A DNA stretch of 50,000 nt, taken from Symbiodinium natans (Eukaryota > Sar > Dinophyceae > Suessiales > Symbiodiniaceae). The DNA lies in assembly GCA_905221605.1 (NCBI GenBank), contig CAJNDS010002453.1, forward strand, positions 35,001 through 85,000, read 5' to 3'. Positions 1 to 9,962 of this stretch are shown here, in pieces; position 1 is the stretch's first letter; every line of letters begins with the position of its first letter. The translations under genes were made by a program, and so were the position numbers. The notes beneath the pieces are model-generated. The model was not told the DNA's origin. It searched no databases and saw only the letters and a program-made list of their open reading frames with translations.

Positions 1-3000
1 ACAGCAAGAATTGGAATCTCAGCAACATCTCAAAACTCGAGTTCGGGAAATATGCCTGACATGTCCGTGTCTGTTTCAGGCTGCTTTCTTGGCCTCTCGC
101 ATGCCACCGACGGATAACATAGCGACACTCGCTGCAGTGCAGCTTGAGTACCTGAGAGGCATTGTGATGCGCATTGGGAAGTGCATGTGCCGGGTTGTCA
201 GGCCAAAGTCAGGGTGCGCACGCCACGGTTGCGATAAAACCTGCGATCCTTCAAAACAGTTGGAACAGCTGCATCTGGAAGTAGCAACAGCCACAACAAC
301 AACGACAAGAACAACGATGACAAGAACACATCGACCACGAAGAACTGCAGAACACATGACAGGCGCATAGTTACCGCGATGAGCATATGGTTTGGTAAGC
401 ACAATGTCCCAACAAGTTCAATCCAAGCCATGAGTGTCCTGTATCTGAGGTCCCCAGTTGAAAGAGGTCAGCCCAGAAGACACACCTGGGTGATGCGGCG
501 CGGGACACACTGCCCAATCGAAATCCCTCCTCGGCTAGGGCCGCAGCTTCCGGATAGGGCTACCAGATAGTCGCAACCCGGCTTAGCCCATCTGCCACCT
601 GCAAGCCCGAAGCACCCGTTTCTTTTGTGACATTCTTTCAAGATTCAACACAAGGCGCGGGCGCAATGCAGAAGTGAGCAGACTGGCCATGCCGGAACAC
701 GATGCGGAGAAGAACTCCCCGGGTCTAGCCCGGTATGAAGACGCCACTTCAGTTCACATCTTAGCGAAACACCCCATCTAGTGTAGGTGTGCGTTCATGA
801 GATGACAAAACGATCACTCCTCATCAAGCCGACTTCGTGCATGTGCCATGCATGGTCTGGTAGGAATGGTTGCTCAAACAAATTTTGGCTACAAGAAGAA
901 ATCTCCAACTTCCAGCAACGAAGTCTAGTTGCAAATGTCTTCCCCACGCGTGTGACTGTTCCACCGCCTGTAAACGAAGCTAGCCGCCACAAACTTCCAA
1001 CACCTAAACATAGCTCCTGCACCAGAACTGCCAGAAATCCTCAACCAGAACACCTGAAGTTCTGCGATCTCACAAGTGGAGGGTGTTGAGCTTGGTTGCT
1101 CTTCAGCACCCACCGGAACGTGTGACAGTCTGTCTGTTATCTGCAAAAGAAGACACCGAGAGTGTTCAGGGACTCTCAGATAAGCATAAGCCAAGCACGT
1201 CTTAAGCTAACCAGGGACTCGACAGGGGAAGTTCATCAGTAGGCTTCTTGGGAGGTTTCGTAATGCCAGTTTAGTCATGGTTTTCTTAAAGAGGTTTGGA
1301 AGAAATGTCAAAAGACCCGCTGCGCTTACTGCAATCGGCAGCCAAATGGAGAGCTTTGAGGAACTATGCGACGAACTGCTCAGAAAGATGTCCAAGAACA
1401 GCAAAAAGCCCCTCGAGAACGTGCTACAATGCAATGTGGCCACGAACATTCCGCTGCGAATGCACTTAAAAAGCTATCCTATTAGAAACCCTTAGTACTT
1501 GCAATGGCTTTTCGCTACTAGAATACTAGAACGTAGGTCTAAATATCTTCTCTGCAACCCCAGAACTATCAAAAACGTCTGGTGGCACCGACTCGCAAAC
1601 AGATTCGAACGATCAAAGCTCACATCTCCCAGGTCAGTCGGTCACTGCGGGTTCCAGGAGTACTCATGCGAAGCCTCTTGTAACACTGGGCAACTCAGGC
1701 AGCCGTGACCACGCGCAGCTGCAAGGGTAGGCTGCAAAGCAAGGTCAGGACACGGAAAGGCCGGAGGAAGAGAACAGGCAGCCCATACTCAAGAAGGCAC
1801 ACCACCCGACTTATGAGGAAGGCGTGACAAGAAAACACCTGTCCATTACCACCTACGAGGAAGACACAGCCAACAAACGAAACTACGAGCACCAGACCCC
1901 AACAAGCGCACGTCCGTACTTCCGGCCACTGCGAAGCGAGGGCGTTGGCGACCAGCAAAAGACTAACTTCAAATCCATACAGTGTGCCATACAGTCTATA
2001 AGTCGAAAAACATGTACAGACGATCCGACCCTGTAAGCAGGACTCACAGCATGATGGATAGCCCTGAAGCCACGCAGAAAACGAACATCCGAATCTGAAA
2101 CACTTTCTCTCAGCCCCAACCGATTCCGGCAGCACACGTTTCGACAGTGAATGCGACATAGTCATGTATCAGCTTGAGGTGCAAGAAGCTCCTCTAAGGC
2201 TTAGGACCAGGGCTTTGGCTTTGAGGTTAGCCTGTGAGAGCTTGATCTGCGATGCTGGTGGCTATAGCTATGTCAGCTATGTCAGACGTCGGGTTCAGCT
2301 CAACACTCGGGACTTGAGGCGGAACCCCCTTTGACTTTTGGGGCGGGCTTCACTTGCTCGGGTCTAACTTTAAAAGGCCCATCCTCAGAGCTTCGAAAAT
2401 CTGCGGCAAACTCGGTGGGGGTCCTCGGAAGGGGGATAAAATGAACCCGTTCGGAACCGCAAATTGAAAACCCAGTCCCCAAAAGCCTCCAAAACCGGCC
2501 TATGCAATTGGGACGATTAGCTTCGGGCAGCAAGCTTCTTTTCCACACGCCATCCGCAGCAGTGCACAAGTGCACAGAGAATTCAGCCCAGGGCCTAGTA
2601 TGTGCACAGCCCGTCATTCAAGAAGACACATTTGTCCGAGCATTGTCCCTCGGATGTGATGGATCTAAAGACAAACTCGCCTCGGACCTCCCAATGACAG
2701 CGGCAGCAGACGAAGCCTTTGGTCACAGCCTTGTCTTCCAAGATCTCCTGATGGCCCTGGTTGCCGAGATTTCCCAAGTTCTCCCCCATCAGGTCTTTGT
2801 CAAAGTTCTCCTTCATGTCCTCCTGACTGCATCCAGTTCGTGCTCACTGATAGTACTTGCTGCCGTTTTGATTTTTTACGTCTTAGCTTTGTTAACTGAA
2901 CGTTCCTTCCCCTGTGATTTTCGAACTAGCCAATTATCTGGTTGTTCCACCTGGCCTGGCCCTGATGCAGGTGCACGAGCTTCTCATGCTCGTGTGTTTC

Positions 3001-3764
3001 CATTTGGTTGCGGACGGCCCCAGCGTAGGCTGCCAAACACAACGACACGGCCACGAAGAGCATGCGATGCATCCTTGTTCTGGATATGGCAAACGAGGGT
3101 GAGGATAGCTTTTGAACCTTTGAAACAGGCTGCGGGTCAGTATGCAGCGGCCTCCATGCACAGGCAGCCTACGATAACTTCGGACTTTCTTGGCAAAAGT
3201 GAGGGGTGTCTGTGTACGTTCAGAAACTCGAATAGTTATGACAGCCTGTGAGCGCAACAAGCGAGGTGAATGAGAGAACAGCACAAAGCCCCCTTTTCTG
3301 CACTTTTTCTGTGGAGTCTTTTGCCCCGGGTACTCTTGGCAAGCGAGGTGAATGATACATAATCCTGGAAGAGCCAGCAAGAGATTCCTTCTGGACAAAT
3401 CCTTAGTGGCAAGCTGGTGCTCGCGAAAAAGCCCGTTAATTGATAAAAACAACATACAAAGAATGTCAAGGACCCCCCCCCCCAAATACAAGAGCTTTTG
3501 TTTTCATGTCGTTCACCCTTATTTGGTGCGTATTGCTGTTCTTGCGAACTCCAAGCAAATCTTGTTCGCGACTGTAATGTTTTATGAACTGAATGGAAAT
3601 AGACCAGTACAAACTATAGCTCATGTATATCTGGTGTTTTCACTCGCTGTCTCAGGCTCACAGCCAGCAAGTTTAGAGTCTGAGGAGTCGAAAGCGAATG
3701 AGTGGGACAAGTCCCGGGGCAATGAGGGTTTTTGCTTTTACGGCTTTGGCGGCCCCTGTGCCAG
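1..3764. other. Left host flank, no convincing gene
   Basis: Mixed-composition host DNA. The longest frame, 2502-3251 on plus (249 codons), has a hydrophobic stretch around codons 85-130 but low complexity elsewhere and overlaps long frames on the other strand. I do not recognise it and do not call it. A C12 run lies near 3470. No RNA gene or organised repeat was seen. Confidence 0.5.
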
Positions 3765-3769
3765 GAGGA
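3765..3769. repeat. Target site duplication, left copy (GAGGA)
   Basis: GAGGA immediately precedes the AGTCAG terminus and recurs immediately after the right terminus. Retroviral-type integrases leave 4-6 bp duplications, so this is consistent with integrase-mediated insertion. Five bases can match by chance. Confidence 0.75.
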
Positions 3770-3996
3770 AGTCAGACACCCCTTTGCCCCTTTTGGGTAA
3801 TGATGCCACCGTCAACCCATTAGATGATCATTCCTAGGGTCCCCCCTACACTTCACCGATATATCACTACTACTACCCCATTATCAACACAATTCTAGGA
3901 ATAACCATTACCCCATCTATTATCTCTAAGGTGGCATTATTACTCAAAAGGGGCAAGGGGGTCCTTGTAGGATTTGGTTCAGGGTTTAGGGTTAAG
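3770..3996 (+). repeat. Left terminal inverted repeat of the element
   Basis: Positions 3770-3960 (191 bp) match the reverse complement of 23449-23639 with one difference seen by eye (G/A in GTAATgATGCC). Positions 3961-3996 match 23413-23448 inverted at 29 of 36 bases, so the repeat decays inward. The outer 191 bp is itself palindromic: CCCCTTTGCCCCTTTTGGGT near 3778 pairs with ACTCAAAAGGGGCAAGGGG ending at 3960. Single-stranded ends could therefore fold back on themselves. Confidence 0.95.
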
Positions 3997-4011
3997 GGTT
4001 AAAACAACACT

Positions 4012-4049
4012 GTAATTATAATATATAACTGCTTATGTATTATAATTAC
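4012..4049. terminator. Perfect 12-bp stem hairpin behind the left terminal gene
   Basis: GTAATTATAATA at 4012-4023 pairs exactly with TATTATAATTAC at 4038-4049 across a 14-nt loop. Outer bases (AACAACACT near 4003 against AGTGTT..TTGTT near 4076-4090) may extend it. It lies just beyond the stop of the minus-strand gene ending at 4092, so a role in 3'-end formation is plausible. A role at the element end is also possible. Confidence 0.5.
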
Positions 4050-4091
4050 ATTATAACTATAACCATGCTAATAATAGTGTTATAGTTGTTT

Positions 4092-4703
4092 CTATACTAA
4101 TGAAAATACATAATCTACATATTCCATAATCTCTTCAGTGGTTGTATTATAATGATCTCTCCAACCGACCAACCAAAAATCAAAACATTCTCGTAGTATT
4201 TCCTTTACTATAACTTCCTTACTAATTTCAAAGCCGTTAAATCTTATAGTAGCAGTTTTAATCTTGTAATATGCGATTTCCTTTTTAAGCTCTTCTATAT
4301 CGGTTAAATTGCGAATGACACAATACAATAGCATCACGTGACATACACCGTGAAACATAAGACGTTCGCGGTCTGAATGGTTGCTGATATTCATAAACTG
4401 CTTCATTATCTTTCGCAATGGGTTATTTGACCTTCTGATGATGTTTTTGTATTTTCGCCTATCCATGATTGTATCAATGTTGTGGTTACGATATAGCAAG
4501 TGTATTATTGTTTTTTGCACTTTGTTTAACTTTGAAAGTTTGAGGTTTTTATCAAAGTCTTCAATTTCGAAAATCTTATTTCTACACTTATCGCACTTGT
4601 CATATTCACATACACGATTACATATATCAATCGGCCATTTGCTATTTAACACCCTTGCTTTGTTGGTTTCTTCGCACTTCCAGCAATTTTCAAACTTGAA
4701 CAT
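4092..4703 (-). CDS. Left terminal zinc-binding protein, unknown function
   Basis: 203 residues, not recognised as a named family. Cys residues form paired sites near the N-terminus: CWKC at 7-10, then C28, C32, C37 and C40 (CDKC), suggesting one or two zinc knuckles. The rest is Lys/Ile-rich and probably helical. Its 40-bp upstream region is nearly identical to that of the right terminal gene at 21103, and both proteins begin Met-Phe and contain CWKC. They may be distant paralogues, but no convincing alignment along the rest was found. It is transcribed outward toward the left repeat and followed by a strong hairpin. A regulatory or DNA-binding role is a guess. Confidence 0.75.
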   Translation of the reverse strand: MFKFENCWKCEETNKARVLNSKWPIDICNRVCEYDKCDKCRNKIFEIEDFDKNLKLSKLNKVQKTIIHLLYRNHNIDTIMDRRKYKNIIRRSNNPLRKIMKQFMNISNHSDRERLMFHGVCHVMLLYCVIRNLTDIEELKKEIAYYKIKTATIRFNGFEISKEVIVKEILRECFDFWLVGWRDHYNTTTEEIMEYVDYVFSLV

Positions 4704-4742
4704 TTCCCTGTTAAATTATGTAGGTGTTATTTCTTTAAGTCA
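4704..4742 (-). promoter_or_regulatory. Duplicated promoter of the left terminal gene
   Basis: Read on minus, ACTTAAAGAAATAACACCTA followed by a T/A-rich block and TTAACAGGGA ends at the ATG. The same sequence, 36 of 40 bases, precedes the right terminal gene at 21103. Such conservation outside coding sequence points to a shared regulatory element or a remnant of a longer inverted repeat. Confidence 0.6.
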
Positions 4743-4787
4743 TTTTCCTCAGAAATATTATTTTCTTAAGATTTACTGCATCGCGGT

Positions 4788-5009
4788 TTACTTGACAGAT
4801 TTATCCAAGCATTCAGAGCAAGTCGCAATGTATTTAACATAGTAATAAGAATGCTTACCAGCATAATAGCAACGCTTAAAACAATCAATATTTTTGTCTT
4901 GCTTACAACGATAACACTTCCTAGTAACAACATTATTTGTTTCAGTATATGGACCAAAATCAACTGATATCTTATTTACTTTAATTGGCATTATTATTAT
5001 TATAAACAT
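4788..5009 (-). CDS. Small zinc-ribbon protein
   Basis: 73 residues; Met7 (4991) is an alternative start that avoids the Ile-rich leader. CYRCKQDK near 32-39 and CSEC near 64-67 form a CxxC..CxxC zinc ribbon. The pattern C-x2-C-K-x2-K-x4-F is widespread in small zinc modules that often precede HNH nucleases in phages and algal viruses. No HNH catalytic residues are present, so this is either a free-standing ribbon or the remnant of a longer protein. It lies on minus, upstream of the left terminal gene. Confidence 0.7.
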   Translation of the reverse strand: MFIIIIMPIKVNKISVDFGPYTETNNVVTRKCYRCKQDKNIDCFKRCYYAGKHSYYYVKYIATCSECLDKSVK

Positions 5010-5210
5010 TTTTCATAATGAGATATTATGAAAAAAGGTTTGCATTCCCTAAGATTTAATGAAACTAATTACGAATTAATTTCATTTCCACACTCTTATG
5101 GTGTGCTTATGAAGCTGTTCATCACACACGGGAGCAATGGGACCTTCTAGATGTCTGGGCAGGGGAACTATACAAACTGTCAAGTTACCATAGAAAATAT
5201 TTTTTAAATC

Positions 5211-5570
5211 TTAATCCATCATATTTAAATTATTCTTTAAAATAGTTACATCTTTGTCTATCCTTTCAACATCCTCCTCCACTTTTTCTAACCTCTCTTC
5301 TGGGGTTGGCTTTCTTGAACCCCATCCGGTGGTAACCGTATCAACACCTTCATTATCTTGTGAGTTTGTTTTAAAGATGTCGTTTTCATCGGGGGTTATT
5401 CCTCTTCCCATTTTCCAAGAACTCCGATCTTCAATGATTGTTTTACCTTCATTGTTTATCCTAGTTTCTTTGTGAAAAGTTTTTCTTCTGCATTTGCAGG
5501 GCAAACAATTCAAACCATCTGTGTTTAAGTGGAAGCCACCTTCGTTAGGTTCTTTATGATTTTCGCTCAT
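5211..5570 (-). CDS. Small protein with C-terminal coiled coil, unknown
   Basis: About 119 residues from the ATG at 5570; two upstream ATG-proximal codons in frame begin at 5576. The start at 5570 overlaps the stop of the preceding small gene as TAATG, which favours it. CLPCKC near residue 24 may bind metal. The C-terminal 35 residues (EERLEKVEEDVERIDKDV region) form a heptad-like coiled coil. Function is not recognised. It may be co-transcribed with the gene at 5570-5716. Confidence 0.65.
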   Translation of the reverse strand: MSENHKEPNEGGFHLNTDGLNCLPCKCRRKTFHKETRINNEGKTIIEDRSSWKMGRGITPDENDIFKTNSQDNEGVDTVTTGWGSRKPTPEERLEKVEEDVERIDKDVTILKNNLNMMD

Positions 5571-5716
5571 TAACATTTCTTAGATTTTTTTGAATACTCA
5601 AGAACTGCCTTAAGCAATTCTAAAGAAGCGGCGCAACACCTTTTAAGCTTGGTATCTTGTATTACAATCTTCTCAATTTCCTCAATCTCCTCTATCGTTT
5701 CCAAATACCTATCCAT
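5570..5716 (-). CDS. Very small acidic/basic helical protein
   Basis: A 48-codon frame begins ATG at 5716 (protein start MDRYLETIEEIEEIEK) and ends TAA at 5570-5572. It has an Ile/Glu heptad N-terminus, CC at about residues 27-28 and a Lys-rich tail. Its stop overlaps the next ATG, as expected for translationally coupled or compact viral genes. It sits divergent from the packaging ATPase across only 36 bp. No family is recognised. Confidence 0.55.
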   Translation of the reverse strand: MDRYLETIEEIEEIEKIVIQDTKLKRCCAASLELLKAVLEYSKKSKKC

Positions 5717-5752
5717 TATAGTAAATGATATATAATTTTCTCGGCTTAAATA
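5717..5752 (+). promoter_or_regulatory. Promoter motif before the packaging ATPase
   Basis: TAAATGATATATAATTTTC followed by TCGGCT precedes the ATG. A closely similar string, TAAATGATATAATTTTGTC then AGCT, precedes the penton gene at 12321. Both sit in short divergent intergenic gaps, so the motif may serve one or both directions. Confidence 0.5.
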
Positions 5753-6508
5753 ATGGATATACCAATAGTCAAACCTATCAACGAAATCAACTATGAATTT
5801 AAACAGTCAAAATATTCAAATGTGCCTAAAGTGCCATTTCGTGCTTTGATATTTGGCCCCTCGGGAAGTGGAAAATCAGTTCTGCTAGTATCATTAATAT
5901 TAGATATATACCGAAGTGTATTTCGAAGAGTCTACGTGTTCTCACCTAGTGTGAATCACGACAGTATTTGGTTGCCTGTCAAGAAATATGTCAAGGATGA
6001 ACTCAAAGTGAATGAAGATAAGGAAAGATGCTTCTTTGAAGAATACAAAAGCGAAGATTTAATGAAAATAATTGACACACAAACTAAAGTTACTAAGTAT
6101 TTGAAAGACAACAAAGAAAAGAAATTATACAATATTCTGGTTGTGCTGGACGATATAGCCGATTCTCCTGAAATAGCAAGACATAATAAATTGCTACAGT
6201 CACTTTATGTCCGCGGAAGACATGCTGGTATCAGTGTAATAACAGCATCACAAAAGGCTTTTATATTGCATCCTGTGATTAGGGTTAATGCAACGCAACT
6301 ATTTATATTTCGTTTAAGAAACAAAAAAGAGCTGGATTCAATCATTGAGGAATTGGGGGCGTTAGCAGATCCCAAAGTCTTACTTGAAATCTATCATATG
6401 GCAACCGCTGAAGATTTTAATTTTCTATATGTTGATTTAATGAAGAAAAATATTAACGAAATGTTTTACCAAAACTTTTCATCAAAGATACAAATAGAAG
6501 ATGTTTAA
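5753..6508 (+). CDS. Genome-packaging ATPase (FtsK/HerA, A32-like)
   Basis: 251 residues, the usual size for PLV, virophage and Polinton packaging ATPases. Walker A is GPSGSGKS at 35-42, Walker B is LVVLDD at 129-134, and a downstream ITASQK at 163-168 carries the Gln found in HerA/FtsK-type sensor strands. These ATPases pump the viral genome into preformed capsids. The gene is intact and starts directly after a short AT-rich promoter. Its last 8 bases overlap an upstream ATG of the GIY-YIG frame. Confidence 0.92.
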   Translation: MDIPIVKPINEINYEFKQSKYSNVPKVPFRALIFGPSGSGKSVLLVSLILDIYRSVFRRVYVFSPSVNHDSIWLPVKKYVKDELKVNEDKERCFFEEYKSEDLMKIIDTQTKVTKYLKDNKEKKLYNILVVLDDIADSPEIARHNKLLQSLYVRGRHAGISVITASQKAFILHPVIRVNATQLFIFRLRNKKELDSIIEELGALADPKVLLEIYHMATAEDFNFLYVDLMKKNINEMFYQNFSSKIQIEDV

Positions 6509-6539
6509 AGAAATAGCATTTTATAGGATATTAAGGAAT

Positions 6540-7358
6540 ATGCCAAGAAAACTCATAGATTACAGTAACACACATTTTTATAAAATTGTATGTAATGATT
6601 TAGGAATTAATCAATGCTATGTGGGTCACACTACAGATTTAGTGAAACGAAGGTGTGAACATAAAAACACGTGTAATAACCCAAACTGTAAGCAATATAA
6701 TCATTATGTTTATTCATACATCAGGGCAAACGGAGGGTGGGAGAATTGGAATGTTATACTCATTGAAACGAAAAGTTGCAAAGATGCAGAAGAAGCAAGA
6801 ATTAAAGAGCGGGAGTTTATTGAAAAACTAAATGCAACTTTGAACCAAGTAAAACGACCCTTTAGAAGTCAAGATGAAAAAGCTGAATATTTAAAACACT
6901 ACTATAACTCAAACAAACTTCTGTTGAATGAAAACCATAAGGAATATTATCAAAAGAACAGGGGCGAAATCGGTGAATATGCAAGGCAATATTATCAAGA
7001 TAACAAACAACATTTGTTGAACATGAAAAAAGATAGATACGAGAATGATGTTAGCAGGTATAAGCAAGAAATGAAACTGTATAGAGAAAAGAACCATGAA
7101 AAGATATACGCAAAGCAGAAAGAATGGGTAGCGCAAAACAAAGAGCATGTTAAGCAAAAACAAACACTGTGGCATGAACAAAACAAGGAACGAATAAGAA
7201 ACCAACAATCACAACCTCACTTATGTAGGTGTGGGTCTACGGTTCAAATCAATAACAAAGCACGACACGAACGAACCAAAAAACACCAAGCCTACCTAAA
7301 CAACCAAGCAAGTGATGAACATACAGAAGAGTTCCTACAAACAACCCAAGATAATTAA
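6540..7358 (+). CDS. GIY-YIG endonuclease with C-terminal zinc finger
   Basis: The frame is open from 6501, but the ATG at 6540 gives the natural N-terminus just before the domain; the earlier ATG overlaps the ATPase stop. FYKIVCN followed by CYVGHTTDLVKRRCEHK matches the GIY-YIG core, with the second motif as CYVGHT and the catalytic Arg in KRR. A conserved downstream Glu is likely in the KEREFIEKLN segment. The middle is Lys/Gln/Tyr-rich with repeated YYQxN units. The C-terminus has CRCGSTVQ..H..H, a CxC-x-H-x-H zinc finger. Such nucleases occur in algal viruses and PLVs as repair, resolution or homing enzymes. Role here is unknown. Confidence 0.88.
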   Translation: MPRKLIDYSNTHFYKIVCNDLGINQCYVGHTTDLVKRRCEHKNTCNNPNCKQYNHYVYSYIRANGGWENWNVILIETKSCKDAEEARIKEREFIEKLNATLNQVKRPFRSQDEKAEYLKHYYNSNKLLLNENHKEYYQKNRGEIGEYARQYYQDNKQHLLNMKKDRYENDVSRYKQEMKLYREKNHEKIYAKQKEWVAQNKEHVKQKQTLWHEQNKERIRNQQSQPHLCRCGSTVQINNKARHERTKKHQAYLNNQASDEHTEEFLQTTQDN

Positions 7359-7388
7359 TAATATTACTAAAAATATTACTATTTATCA

Positions 7389-7610
7389 TTAAAATAAACT
7401 AGGATTACAACAATGTAAATGAGTAAAACCGAAGCAGGGGCATTTCTTCCTCTTTTTCAATGCTTCAACTTTCTTTTCTTCCTCGTCTAATTTATTTAAC
7501 AGATCTTTCATCGCTTTTAAGAGTATATCGGTTTCCGAAATGTCTTTGCTTTTTTGTTTAAGTAGTTCCATACAGGTGGCATACTCAGAATGAAAATCGC
7601 TCATATACAT
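7389..7610 (-). CDS. Small coiled-coil protein downstream of the fibre gene
   Basis: 73 residues (start MYMSDFHSE; Met3 is a possible start). The middle, ILLKAMKDLLNKLDEEEKKV, is a predicted coiled coil, and the tail is Cys-rich with CPCFGFTHLHCC, perhaps metal-binding. It lies 14 bp beyond the true fibre stop on the same strand and converges with the GIY-YIG gene, so it probably shares the late structural transcript. No family is recognised. Confidence 0.6.
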   Translation of the reverse strand: MYMSDFHSEYATCMELLKQKSKDISETDILLKAMKDLLNKLDEEEKKVEALKKRKKCPCFGFTHLHCCNPSLF

Positions 7611-7624
7611 TAGTTTATATTAAA

Positions 7625-7835
7625 TTAATCACTATCATTTTTCATCTTCTTTTTCAACTTTGTTAATTCGCCTTTCAAAGACGTGATTTCTTTTTGCATT
7701 TCTTGCACAGCTCCCCATAAAATAACTGTCATTTTATTGTATGCTAATAGTTTCATACCATCATCGTTAAAAAAAATATAATGTTATCCCATTCAGGGGG
7801 CAGTTTAGCATTCTTCACATCGTCGGCTATAAATC
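7625..7835 (-). pseudogene. Out-of-frame C-terminal part of the fibre S74 chaperone
   Basis: The sequence beyond the fibre stop continues the S74 domain in other frames: GFIADDVKNAKLPPEW, then after an A8 run DDGMKLLAYNKMTVILWGA, then a coiled-coil tail ending TAA at 7625-7627. Two frame changes are needed, near 7836-7843 and at the A8 run 7769-7776. The residues match the usual S74 order (GFIA.., K-L-L/S-Y, L..A-V-Q-E), so this was part of the gene. Confidence 0.8.
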
Positions 7836-9962
7836 CTAGATTACTCTTTTATCTTCGTCCTTAACAAAATTAAAGGTTTTCGGTTTAACGTATTTAACTA
7901 CACTATCACAGTCTTTGGTATTCACTTCTTTAATATTCTCTTTTAACTTAAAATCTGATGTTTCTATTAATGCTGTGCAGGTTAGAGTTCCTCCAGTATC
8001 TGCGTTATTTGTTGTAGTAAAGAAACCGTAAGCATCCACGCCTGTATTTGTAGCATCTAATCTTGATAAATTATTATTGCTTAATCTAATAAATCCATCA
8101 GTGTCTGGGTTATTTATTAATACTCGTTGCGACCCTGATACATCAGTGTGTGTTATCTCCAAATTACCTAATAAATTCACCTTTCCGTCTGTCAATTGAA
8201 TTTCTGGTGTGCTACTTTCCAAGCCTATTGTTAAATTCATTTCTCCCGCCGTGTCTCCATTTCTGATATATAACTTATATTGGGTGTCTAAAACTTCTTT
8301 TAATTCGCTACTATTTTGAAACATAAAGCGCCCCCAACTAATAACATCGCTTTCACCAACGATATTACCAATACTATTAAACGTTTGATTATTTGTAACT
8401 GCTCTATTGATCGTAATTCCGCTAGTGTCATTTAATTGTAATGCTATTGTTGAAGTAGTAGGATCAATTGTTCTTGGTTGTAATGAAAAATTAATTTCGT
8501 TAGTTGATATTACATTTAATGAATTATTAACGTCTGCTCTTTGAAATATTCTCCCTGAATTATTAATATAAATATCACTATTAAATGTTGATATATTTTG
8601 AAATGATGCTGTTCCACCAAAGTTACTATTACCACCAGCTACATTTAACTTATTTGATCCTTGAATTACTCCAATACCTAAACTTAAGCAATAAACACCA
8701 TTACCATTTGCTGTATTCAATAAAAGTAAAGAAGAACTGTCATTACTCGTGTTATATGCATTAATATTAAATGAGTTGAATTTTAAATACCCTTGTGCGT
8801 TTTTTACTGTCATAACATTGGAAGCATCCGTTGTATTTTTATAAAATGTTAATCCATTAGCATTATTAATATTTGCATTTTCACCATCGAAGTTTAAGTC
8901 AGTTGTTAAATCTATATTCCCATCTACTTTTAAATTTTGTCTAATAATAGCACTATCAACAACATCTAATGTGCATCCACCTGTTAATGTATTTGCTCCT
9001 GTATCTAATAATAACGAACGTGATTTAACATACTGATTAGCATTAGCATTTAAATTTAGTATCCTACCTGTATCACCAATTGAATTATAACAATCAATAC
9101 TATCATTATTAAAAGTAATATAATTATCAGTATTTCTAACAGTAAATGATAAATTAGCATCTACTGTATTTTCTACTACTAATCCACCTGTTGGCACTGC
9201 TACTTTACCACGCATTTTATAACCTGCGTTATTATTAGTTAGATCAAGTTGTTTAATTGCATCGTCGGATGTATTATTACAAAATATTTTATCGCCTTGT
9301 AAAGTTATATAACTCGTAGCGTTTTTAAACTCTGCTAATACTTTGTCACCTCCGCCTGTTTGATTGCTGAATAATAATCCTGCTACTGGCGATATATTAA
9401 TAGTTGAGTTGTTTAATGTTAAACCGCTATGGATAACTGTAGGGGCGGAACAATCAATAATAGGATTGGCGCTAAATCGGTTTGTGAAGTCTGATTTGGG
9501 AACTCTTAGGTCTAGTAGGTTATCCACTTCAGTAGTTGTGTATCCTGACCCAGCCCCTGCTATTAATGTATCTACCTCACCCTTATTGTAATAATTGGTT
9601 TGTAATTGGGTGTTAGTCTGGAAATTAGTAGATAAATTTGTGTCTATCTGCGTTGATGTATAATAGTTAGTAAATGTTGAATCAATCTCTGTTTCATTGT
9701 AAAAATTAGTTGAGAGAACTGTGTTAGTTTGATAATTATTAGTTAAGTCATCATTAATAGCATTAATATTATTGAAATTCTGTAGCTGTTTTGTATTTAA
9801 AACTGCTATGGCATCGGTGTTTGCCGTTATGTCTGTTGCGAAGTTAAGATTTTCAACTTCTGTCTTTGTTGCGTAGGTGTCAGAAATTTCACTTACACCC
9901 GTTGAAGATGCTAAATAAAATTTGTTGGCATAAACTGCTGTTAGATTATTTATTGAAGCCAT
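7836..9962 (-). CDS. Trimeric fibre / spike with S74 intramolecular chaperone (truncated)
   Basis: 708 residues in the open part. The N-terminal 150 residues have repeats of the Txx-Y-x-T-xx-xID/EVD type (YYNKGEVDTLI, YYTSTQIDTNL), common in phage and PLV tail or fibre shafts. The middle is Asn/Thr/Ser-rich beta-helical sequence. At about residue 669 SDFKLKENI marks the start of a peptidase S74 chaperone, which trimerises the fibre and then cuts itself off at the Ser. The frame ends early after KDEDKRVI, with the remainder of the domain lying out of frame downstream. It was probably the receptor-binding protein. An AATCTAAATTA motif lies upstream, as at the major capsid gene. If read as annotated, self-processing would fail. 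Confidence 0.85.
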   Translation of the reverse strand: MASINNLTAVYANKFYLASSTGVSEISDTYATKTEVENLNFATDITANTDAIAVLNTKQLQNFNNINAINDDLTNNYQTNTVLSTNFYNETEIDSTFTNYYTSTQIDTNLSTNFQTNTQLQTNYYNKGEVDTLIAGAGSGYTTTEVDNLLDLRVPKSDFTNRFSANPIIDCSAPTVIHSGLTLNNSTINISPVAGLLFSNQTGGGDKVLAEFKNATSYITLQGDKIFCNNTSDDAIKQLDLTNNNAGYKMRGKVAVPTGGLVVENTVDANLSFTVRNTDNYITFNNDSIDCYNSIGDTGRILNLNANANQYVKSRSLLLDTGANTLTGGCTLDVVDSAIIRQNLKVDGNIDLTTDLNFDGENANINNANGLTFYKNTTDASNVMTVKNAQGYLKFNSFNINAYNTSNDSSSLLLLNTANGNGVYCLSLGIGVIQGSNKLNVAGGNSNFGGTASFQNISTFNSDIYINNSGRIFQRADVNNSLNVISTNEINFSLQPRTIDPTTSTIALQLNDTSGITINRAVTNNQTFNSIGNIVGESDVISWGRFMFQNSSELKEVLDTQYKLYIRNGDTAGEMNLTIGLESSTPEIQLTDGKVNLLGNLEITHTDVSGSQRVLINNPDTDGFIRLSNNNLSRLDATNTGVDAYGFFTTTNNADTGGTLTCTALIETSDFKLKENIKEVNTKDCDSVVKYVKPKTFNFVKDEDKRVI

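Noticed and set aside
3779-3960. The outer repeats as two independent MITEs in opposite orientation
   Set aside because: Homology continues beyond the palindrome on both sides (AGTCAGACA outside, 29/36 inside) and the direct GAGGA duplication flanks the whole block, not each repeat. This fits terminal repeats of one element.
5090-5190. GC-richer stretch in the AT-rich viral region as an inserted gene
   Set aside because: No frame longer than a dozen or so codons and no repeat edges; left unannotated.
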